Positions 58,273 through 64,000 of a stretch of DNA of 64,000 nt are shown piece after piece (position 1 is the stretch's first letter; each line of letters begins with the position of its first letter). Source of the stretch: Buttiauxella sp. B2 (GTDB lineage Bacteria > Pseudomonadota > Gammaproteobacteria > Enterobacterales > Enterobacteriaceae); contig NZ_VEXQ01000001.1 of NCBI RefSeq assembly GCF_006376615.1, forward strand, positions 434,001 through 498,000. Reading direction: 5' to 3'. The position numbers and the translations under genes were made by a program. The notes below the pieces were generated by a model. The model ran no database searches. It saw nothing but the letters and a program-made list of their open reading frames with translations, and was not told where the DNA came from.

Positions 58273-59511
58273 ATGCGCCAGACAAAACCCACTTTATTGT
58301 CTTGCTTGTCATTACTTTCGCTGGCTGTTGGCGGTGTATTGAATGTCACCCCGTTGTATGCCGCCGATGCACACCCACTCCAAATTAAACTCGATGATTT
58401 GCGCTACAGTCAGCAACAGGTGAAGGCACAAAATCCTGAGTTTGTAGGTGCGTATCAAAAATTAATTACCGGAGCCGATAAGGCGCTGACCAAACCCCTT
58501 TATTCAGTAATGGATAAAAGCCTGACCGCCGCCAGCGGCGACAAACACGATTACTACAGTTTCCCACCTTACTGGTGGCCAGATCCGACTAAAAAAGATG
58601 GTCTGCCCTACATTCGCAAAGATGGCCAAACCAATCCTGATGCCAACAGTGATGCCACGGATAAAAAACGCCTGGTCAATATGAGTAATGATGTCTGGAC
58701 GCTGGCACTGGCGTGGCAATTCACCCAAAACCCGGCCTATGCTGATAAAGCCCGCGATCAGCTATTAAACTGGTTTGTAAAACCTGAAACACGTATGAAT
58801 CCCAACCTGCAATTTGCACAGGCTATTCCTGGAATTAATGACGGACGTGGGATCGGCCTGATTGACAGCCGTGCACTGGTTGAAGTGATTGACGCCGTTG
58901 AGCTGCTGCGCCCGGCAAATGTTCTCAGTGAGGATGATTACAAGAACATAAAACAGTGGTATGGCGATTTTTACCACTGGATGACCACCAGCCAAAACGG
59001 TTTTGAAGAAGATAACTGGCACAACAATCACGGGACATATTTTGATTTACAGGCCGCATCGTTTGCCCTGTTTAGTGGTGACACTGCGGGTGCAAAAAAA
59101 CGTCTGCAAATAACCCAGTTGCGCCGTATTCCTTCTCATTTTGATAGAGAAGGCCGCCAGATGGCAGAAATTGAGCGTACTCGCCCATGGCACTACAGCA
59201 ACTTCCATCTTGAGGCGTATAACAAACTGGGACGTTTAGGGGAACTCGCCGACGTGGATGTCTGGAACTTCTCGCTGGATGACCATAATCTGCGCAAAGG
59301 TTACACCTACGTCGCGAACTACATTAATAGCAACGAGCAATGGCCGTGGAAGGATATTGATAAAATGGATGATAAAAAAGCATTGGTTAACATGGTGAGT
59401 GCCGCGCGTGCATGGCCTGACGACAAACTGTTTACTGAGAAAGCCCAATGGCTTATGGCGAAATATCCGGATGATATTTCTCATCTTATTACCCCTTTGA
59501 AACAACACTGA
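58273..59511 (+). CDS. Periplasmic alginate-lyase-fold (PF05426-type) lyase
   Basis: The product is 412 residues with a signal peptide (hydrophobic 8-28, cleavage expected after LYA). The lyase domain has KHDYYSFPPYWWPDPTKKDG, LPYIRKDGQTNPDAN, FAQAIPGINDGRGIGLID, NWHNNHGTYFDLQ with Asn252-His253, and PWHYSNFHLEAY with Tyr308, matching the active-site plan of PL5-type and related lyases. It should cut a uronate polymer by beta-elimination in the periplasm. Related families cleave alginate or beta-1,4-glucuronan; sequence alone does not decide. It precedes the heparinase-like gene by 20 bases. Confidence 0.88.
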   Translation: MRQTKPTLLSCLSLLSLAVGGVLNVTPLYAADAHPLQIKLDDLRYSQQQVKAQNPEFVGAYQKLITGADKALTKPLYSVMDKSLTAASGDKHDYYSFPPYWWPDPTKKDGLPYIRKDGQTNPDANSDATDKKRLVNMSNDVWTLALAWQFTQNPAYADKARDQLLNWFVKPETRMNPNLQFAQAIPGINDGRGIGLIDSRALVEVIDAVELLRPANVLSEDDYKNIKQWYGDFYHWMTTSQNGFEEDNWHNNHGTYFDLQAASFALFSGDTAGAKKRLQITQLRRIPSHFDREGRQMAEIERTRPWHYSNFHLEAYNKLGRLGELADVDVWNFSLDDHNLRKGYTYVANYINSNEQWPWKDIDKMDDKKALVNMVSAARAWPDDKLFTEKAQWLMAKYPDDISHLITPLKQH

Positions 59512-59531
59512 TTGAGAATAAGGATCGAGCG

Positions 59532-61556
59532 ATGAAGCAGTTCACCACGCAACAACTTATTCTTCTCCGGCAACGGGTTTCAGAGCAGCCAGAAATACTT
59601 GAGCTGTTGATAGCAGATAATGCGGTAGTGCTTAATAACCCAGTGAGGGTGCCGGAAACTGCACTCGCAACCTGGAATCTCTATTATTACTGCCCTGAAC
59701 ACGCGGTAAGACTGGTGTGGGACCGTGACAACCCCACTTCTCATTGTTGCCCAATAGACGGGAAGCGGTTTAGCGGTGAGCCTTACGACGGTGCCTGGTG
59801 GCGCGAACTCAATGGGCTAAACGCTAAAGCCTGTCACCAGTTAGGTTTATTGTGGCAACTCACAGGGGAAAGCCATTATCTGGATAAAGTCAGCGAGTTG
59901 CTGATGCGCTATGCCGAGTTTTATCCAGGATATGCAATCCACGGTGGCATCCCCTACAACGGGCCGGGCAAGATGAATGCCCAGACCTTGTGTGAAGCCA
60001 ACTGCCTGCTTGATTTTACCTTAGGTTACGATTGCATTAGTGAAGCGCTAAACACTGAACAACGTGAATACATCACCACGCGCCTGTTACGTGAAGGCGC
60101 GCAGTTTTTGATGGCCCATCGCACTGCGCAATTGCATAACCACGAAGTCAAAATCGGCTGCGCGGTAGGCGTTTTGGGCTTTGTTCTTGAAGATGAATCA
60201 TTGCTGGAATTTGCACTCAACCAACCTTATGGGCTGCGTTATCAACTTGAGCATGGGTTGTTCGAGGAAGGTTTATGGTTCGAGGGGTCAATCCATTATC
60301 ACTTCTACGCCCTGCAAGGGTTCCTGGCATTTGAAAAGATGGCGATAGGTACACGCTGGAGCCTGTTGGATGAGCCGTACTATAGAAAAATGCTCAGCTT
60401 CCCGCTAACACTGCTGATGCCTGACGGCTCATTCCCGCGTATTAACGATTGCATCTACGGCCAGGAAAAACTCGACCACAGTTACCTTTATGAATTTGCC
60501 TGGCATTACTATCAGGACCCGCAGTACGCCGCGGCCCTGAAAGCTATCAATCAGCGTAAGCCGCACCCTCATCTTGATACATTTCTTTACACCACACCGC
60601 TGCCGGAACAGGTTCCTGAGCTGATTCCAACGAGTCATCTTCATGCCCCGGATTGTGGCCTGACTATCTGGCGTGATGCGCAAAAGAAAAGAGCGTTATT
60701 AGTAAAACATTCACCTTATGGTGGCGAACATGATCACTACGATCGCCTGAATATCGTGCTTTTTAATGGTGCAGAAGAAATTCTTCCTGATCTCGGCACC
60801 ACCGGCTATGGCGCACCAATGCATTATGCGTATTACAAAAATAGCGCCACACACAACACCATAACGGTTAACCAAACCAACCAGCCACCCGCGATCCCTG
60901 TCGTGCAGCAATATCATGAAAGTGATGCTTTCTGCTGGCTGGATACCCAAGTGGACTGGCGGCAAACACCACCTGAACTTGATAGCCATACCCGAGTGCA
61001 GTGGGACAGCGAAGCCTGGAAAGATGTGCGTTTTCGCCGCCGTTTACTATGGCTGGATAACGTATTAATCGATATCAGTTGCGTGCAAAACCCACATAAC
61101 CAACAAATCGACTGGACACTACATCTGCAAGGAAAAACGCTTGATGTGGAAGGTGAACCCGCGATATTTAGTACACATGGCCCGCTGGCAATCATGCATG
61201 ATGCCCATGTCGTGCAACTGACCAATAGCCAGCCGCGACACTTTTCCACCGCACAAAGTGGGCAAGCTTTATGGCTATATGGCCAGGCCGAGTTGTGGCA
61301 AGGAAATGCGCCGGATAACCCAGCCGTTCAGGACCTGAGCTATCTGGTTCTACGCAGTAAGGAGCAAAACCCCGAATTTGTTTGCGTCTGGGATTTTGAC
61401 ACCCAGCAACCGATAACTGATATGCAAGTCACGCCAGATACCAACGGTATACGCATTTTTCTCAAACGCGGTGAAATGACGTTAGTGGTTGATGTTGCCG
61501 AAGACTGTACAGTACTTCCTCACCTTAAAACTGTGCATATTCCCTTCCAGGACTAA
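59532..61556 (+). CDS. Heparinase II/III-like polysaccharide lyase, cytoplasmic
   Basis: The product is 674 residues without signal peptide. An N-terminal Cys-containing segment (YYYCPEH at 51-57 and CCPIDGKRF at 72-80) leads into the alpha-toroid with AQLHNHEVKIGCAVG (Asn203-His204) and FEGSIHYHFYALQG (Tyr256). The beta-sandwich follows with GGEHDHYDRLNIVLF (about 397-411), the heparinase II/III signature. Such enzymes include heparin lyases and exolytic oligoalginate lyases (PL12, PL15, PL17, PL21). A cytoplasmic place suggests exolytic action on imported oligosaccharides, giving unsaturated mono- or disaccharides. It is the second gene after the periplasmic lyase. Confidence 0.9.
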   Translation: MKQFTTQQLILLRQRVSEQPEILELLIADNAVVLNNPVRVPETALATWNLYYYCPEHAVRLVWDRDNPTSHCCPIDGKRFSGEPYDGAWWRELNGLNAKACHQLGLLWQLTGESHYLDKVSELLMRYAEFYPGYAIHGGIPYNGPGKMNAQTLCEANCLLDFTLGYDCISEALNTEQREYITTRLLREGAQFLMAHRTAQLHNHEVKIGCAVGVLGFVLEDESLLEFALNQPYGLRYQLEHGLFEEGLWFEGSIHYHFYALQGFLAFEKMAIGTRWSLLDEPYYRKMLSFPLTLLMPDGSFPRINDCIYGQEKLDHSYLYEFAWHYYQDPQYAAALKAINQRKPHPHLDTFLYTTPLPEQVPELIPTSHLHAPDCGLTIWRDAQKKRALLVKHSPYGGEHDHYDRLNIVLFNGAEEILPDLGTTGYGAPMHYAYYKNSATHNTITVNQTNQPPAIPVVQQYHESDAFCWLDTQVDWRQTPPELDSHTRVQWDSEAWKDVRFRRRLLWLDNVLIDISCVQNPHNQQIDWTLHLQGKTLDVEGEPAIFSTHGPLAIMHDAHVVQLTNSQPRHFSTAQSGQALWLYGQAELWQGNAPDNPAVQDLSYLVLRSKEQNPEFVCVWDFDTQQPITDMQVTPDTNGIRIFLKRGEMTLVVDVAEDCTVLPHLKTVHIPFQD

Positions 61557-61716
61557 TGGCGGATGATGCTTGTATTAATCCGCCACTTTCTCTCAATTGT
61601 TAATTATTTGTTATAACTACATGTTTTTATTGAATTTTAACAAATAAGATCTGTGTCTCAATGGTAACCCTTACATTCTGTAATGCTAACGTGAACAGTA
61701 ACGTTAAGGGATTACC

Positions 61717-63060
61717 ATGATAACTATTGAATTCATTGTCATTATTTTATGTCTGTTGGTAGGGACACGCTTCGGTGGGATGGGGTTAGGTTTAATCAGT
61801 GGGATTGGGCTGTTTATACTGACTTTTATCTTCGGCCTTGAGCCAGGAAAACCCCCGGTCGATGTAATGCTGACTATTCTTGCCGTAATTGGTTGTGCGG
61901 CAACATTGCAAACAGCAGGTGGCCTAAATGTAATGATGCAGTTCGCCGAGCGCCTGCTGCGTAAACATCCTCAACACATCACGCTACTAGCCCCTTTCAC
62001 TACCTGGATGCTGACGTTTCTGTGTGGTACGGGCCACGTGGTGTACACCATGTTCCCGATTATCGCTGATATCGCCCTCAAGAAAGGTATTCGCCCGGAA
62101 CGCCCAATGGCGGTAGCTTCTATTGCCTCACAAATGGCGATTACCGCCTCACCAGTATCCGTTGCAGTGGTATCACTCATTTCGATTATTGCGGCTAATC
62201 ATGGTATTGGTCAGGCATGGGGTATCCTCGATATTCTGTGCGTTTCCGTACCTGCCTCATTATTTGGCGTGCTGATTGCCGCATTGTGGAGTCTGCGTCG
62301 CGGCAAAGATTTAAAAGACGACATCGAGTTTCAGGAAAAGCTCAAAGATCCTAAGCAACGTGAGTTTATCTACGGCAGTAGCGAAACGCTGATGAACCAG
62401 GTTTTTCCAAAACAAGCTTACTGGTCAACGTGGATTTTCTTCGCAGGGATTTTGGTCGTGGTGTTATTAGGAGCAATTCCGACACTGCGTCCAGCATTTG
62501 AGATCAAAGGTGCATTAAAACCACTGTCTATGAATCTGGTTATCCAGATGATGATGCTGATTGCCGGTGCCGTGATGCTGATTGTCTGCAAAGTTAATGC
62601 CTCAGCTATCTCAAACGGTGCGGTGTTTAAAGCCGGAATGGTGGCAATTTTCTCAGTATTTGGTGTGGCATGGATGAGTGATACTTTCTTCCAGGCACAT
62701 CTTGAAGAGTTAAAAATGGCGCTGGAAGGCGTGGTGAAAAGCCATCCGTGGACTTATGCCATCGTGCTGTTTTTGGTTTCTAAACTGGTCAATAGCCAGG
62801 CAGCTGCTTTAACCGCCGTCGCCCCGATGGCGCTGATGCTAGGCGTTGAGCCGAAAATGCTAATTGCCTTCTTCCCGGCATCCTATGGCTATTTTGTACT
62901 TCCAACGTATCCAAGCGACCTGGCCTGTATCGGGTTTGACCGCTCCGGCACCACGAAAATTGGCAAATTCATCATTAACCACAGTTTCATTTTGCCTGGG
63001 CTGATTGGCGTGAGTTGCGCTTGCGTTGCGAGTTACTTGCTGGTGATGACGTTCTTCTAA
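61717..63060 (+). CDS. Anaerobic C4-dicarboxylate carrier, DcuA/DcuB family
   Basis: The product is 447 residues with about ten to twelve membrane segments. It closely follows E. coli DcuB: LEPGKPPVDVMLTILAVIGC, TFLCGTGHVVYTMFPIIADI, ERPMAVASIASQMAITASPV, FLVSKLVNSQAAALTAVAP and YPSDLACIGFDRSGTTKIGK. It exchanges fumarate, malate or aspartate for succinate, mostly without oxygen. E. coli has no dcu gene here. No partner enzyme (aspartase, fumarase) lies beside it in the window. Confidence 0.92.
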   Translation: MITIEFIVIILCLLVGTRFGGMGLGLISGIGLFILTFIFGLEPGKPPVDVMLTILAVIGCAATLQTAGGLNVMMQFAERLLRKHPQHITLLAPFTTWMLTFLCGTGHVVYTMFPIIADIALKKGIRPERPMAVASIASQMAITASPVSVAVVSLISIIAANHGIGQAWGILDILCVSVPASLFGVLIAALWSLRRGKDLKDDIEFQEKLKDPKQREFIYGSSETLMNQVFPKQAYWSTWIFFAGILVVVLLGAIPTLRPAFEIKGALKPLSMNLVIQMMMLIAGAVMLIVCKVNASAISNGAVFKAGMVAIFSVFGVAWMSDTFFQAHLEELKMALEGVVKSHPWTYAIVLFLVSKLVNSQAAALTAVAPMALMLGVEPKMLIAFFPASYGYFVLPTYPSDLACIGFDRSGTTKIGKFIINHSFILPGLIGVSCACVASYLLVMTFF

Positions 63061-63065
63061 CCATG

Positions 63066-63091
63066 AATCGCCCTTTTCACAAAGGGCGATT
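63066..63091. terminator. Hairpin between the convergent dcu-like and yecJ genes
   Basis: AATCGCCCTTT/AAAGGGCGATT form an 11-base-pair stem with a short loop. It lies six bases after the dcu-like stop and 12 bases before the yecJ stop. A T-run is lacking on both sides, so it may be a weak bidirectional terminator. Confidence 0.6.
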
Positions 63092-63102
63092 AACTTGCAG
63101 AT

Positions 63103-63354
63103 TTAATGCGTTTCGCCCTGTGGCGTAAACTTCAACTCAATCAACGAAATCGCTTTTTGAATCGCACGGCGGGTCACCGGATCTGCCGCTGCTGGATGCG
63201 TGGCGAAATCAATGGTCTTCAATTGTTTTGCCATTTTTTCGCGCACTTCAACCGGAGCAATCACATCAATTACATCCAGAATTTGTTTAATCACCAGTTG
63301 GCATGCCACCACGTCGGATACCAGTTCCTGGTCGGCAGATAATTGTTCAGACAT
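63103..63354 (-). CDS. yecJ: DUF2766 family protein YecJ
   Basis: The product is 83 residues from ATG 63354 ([20 protein letters not shown]), matching E. coli YecJ in size and sequence to the end ([11 protein letters not shown]-like). The longer upstream frame has no family similarity. The function is unknown. In E. coli it lies between ftnB and ftnA; here some 10.8 kb of glycan and transport genes separate it from ftnB. Confidence 0.92.
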   Translation of the reverse strand: MSEQLSADQELVSDVVACQLVIKQILDVIDVIAPVEVREKMAKQLKTIDFATHPAAADPVTRRAIQKAISLIELKFTPQGETH

Positions 63355-63419
63355 CATTTCTCTCCTGTTTAGCAATGGGCGCCATAGTACATTTCTGCAA
63401 GCTGAAACGGTATCGGTAA

Positions 63420-64000
63420 TCATTGCGACTCGTTGAACAACCAGCAAGCAACCCGATGACCAGGGGAAATCTCCTGCATTATTGGCGAGTGGCTCTGACA
63501 TTTTTCCATTGCTCTTGGGCAGCGATTACTAAATTTACAACCGGGCCAGTCGCTCATGGCACCCGGCAGTTCACCTTTGATGCCGCCCTGCTCCAGCATT
63601 TGCACATGCGGGTCAGCAACTGGGATGGATGCCAGCAGCGCCCGGGTATAGGGGTGTGCGGGTTCGGTATAAAGTGTCTCCGCCGGGGCTTCTTCCACCA
63701 GTGTGCCGAGGTACATCACGCCAATACGGTCAGAAATATGGCGAACCATCGATAAGTCGTGCGCGATAAACAGGTAAGTCAGCCCAAATGCCTGCTGTAA
63801 ATCCTGCAAAATGTTCACCACTTGCGCCTGCACTGAAACATCCAGTGCCGAAAGCGGTTCATCACACAGCACAAATTCAGGGTTAACCGACAATGCTCGG
63901 GCAATGCTAATACGCTGACGCTGACCGCCACTAAATTCATGTGGAAAACGGTTTAGATGTTCGGCTTTTAGCCCTACTTTTTCCAGCAATTCAAGCGTAC
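63420..64000 (-). CDS. Oligopeptide/dipeptide-type ABC transporter ATPase (DppF/OppF-like), 5' end outside the window
   Basis: The open frame reaches the right edge; 193 C-terminal codons are seen. It includes the signature [16 protein letters not shown], Walker [16 protein letters not shown]-loop [12 protein letters not shown] and the oligo_HPY C-terminal domain ([19 protein letters not shown]) with Cys residues in [15 protein letters not shown]. It belongs to a peptide or nickel/opine-type importer whose other genes would lie to the right. The substrate cannot be judged. E. coli has no such gene beside yecJ. Confidence 0.93.
   Translation of the reverse strand, partial: TLELLEKVGLKAEHLNRFPHEFSGGQRQRISIARALSVNPEFVLCDEPLSALDVSVQAQVVNILQDLQQAFGLTYLFIAHDLSMVRHISDRIGVMYLGTLVEEAPAETLYTEPAHPYTRALLASIPVADPHVQMLEQGGIKGELPGAMSDWPGCKFSNRCPRAMEKCQSHSPIMQEISPGHRVACWLFNESQ

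Noticed and set aside
51522-63420. azuC small protein gene expected between ftnB and yecJ in E. coli
   Set aside because: I looked in the gaps around ftnB and yecJ on both strands and saw no frame resembling the 28-residue AzuC. It may have been lost with the insertion or have diverged beyond recognition.

Overview
This window is a chromosomal segment of an enterobacterium (family Enterobacteriaceae). The assignment rests on gene order: cutC, yecM, argS, flhE-flhA-flhB, cheZ-Y-B-R, tap, tar, cheW-A, motB-A, flhC-D, uspC, otsA-B, araH-G-F, ftnB and yecJ appear in the E. coli K-12 order, and their products align along their length with the E. coli proteins. An ERIC element, REP/BIME-like palindromes and a close match to the E. 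coli flhDC and tar control sites support this. I cannot name the genus. No tRNA, rRNA, CRISPR, insertion sequence or prophage gene was seen.

Layout. 1-2742 (minus strand) holds a Dlt-like acyl-transfer operon in the order D-X-B-A, running off the left edge. It includes a 39-codon DltX-like microprotein that is too short for ordinary gene callers. 3.1-7.8 kb is cutC, a MalY/PatB-like C-S lyase, yecM and argS. 7.8-11.6 kb replaces E. coli yecT with an LpxA paralogue plus a GH105 unsaturated glycuronyl hydrolase and its GPH sugar carrier. 11.9-22 kb is flhE-flhA-flhB and the meche chemotaxis operon (tar tap cheR cheB cheY cheZ). 22.1-30.7 kb is an insertion between tar and cheW: a LamB-type porin, a five-gene Csu-like archaic chaperone-usher pilus and a dicarboxylate/amino-acid symporter. 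30.8-36.3 kb is motA motB cheA cheW and flhDC, with a motA leader that looks like the MotR small RNA. 37-45.2 kb is uspC, otsBA, a serine/threonine-type HAAAP transporter and araFGH.

45.4-61.6 kb is the most unusual part: a large uronate-glycan utilisation locus inserted on both sides of ftnB. Left block: DUF2264 protein, LacY-type permease, GH88 unsaturated glucuronyl hydrolase and a DJ-1/PfpI protein in one operon, divergent from an AraC regulator. Right block: a CUT1 ABC importer (binding protein, two permeases, ATPase) in one operon with a cytoplasmic alginate-lyase-fold protein, divergent from a periplasmic alginate-lyase-fold protein and a cytoplasmic heparinase II/III-like lyase. The inferred pathway is periplasmic cleavage of an acidic polysaccharide, uptake through the ABC importer and/or the permease, cytoplasmic exolytic cleavage to unsaturated sugars, and GH88 hydrolysis. 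The polysaccharide cannot be named from sequence.

61.7-64 kb is a Dcu-type C4-dicarboxylate carrier, yecJ, and the 3' part of an oligopeptide-type ABC ATPase that runs off the right edge.
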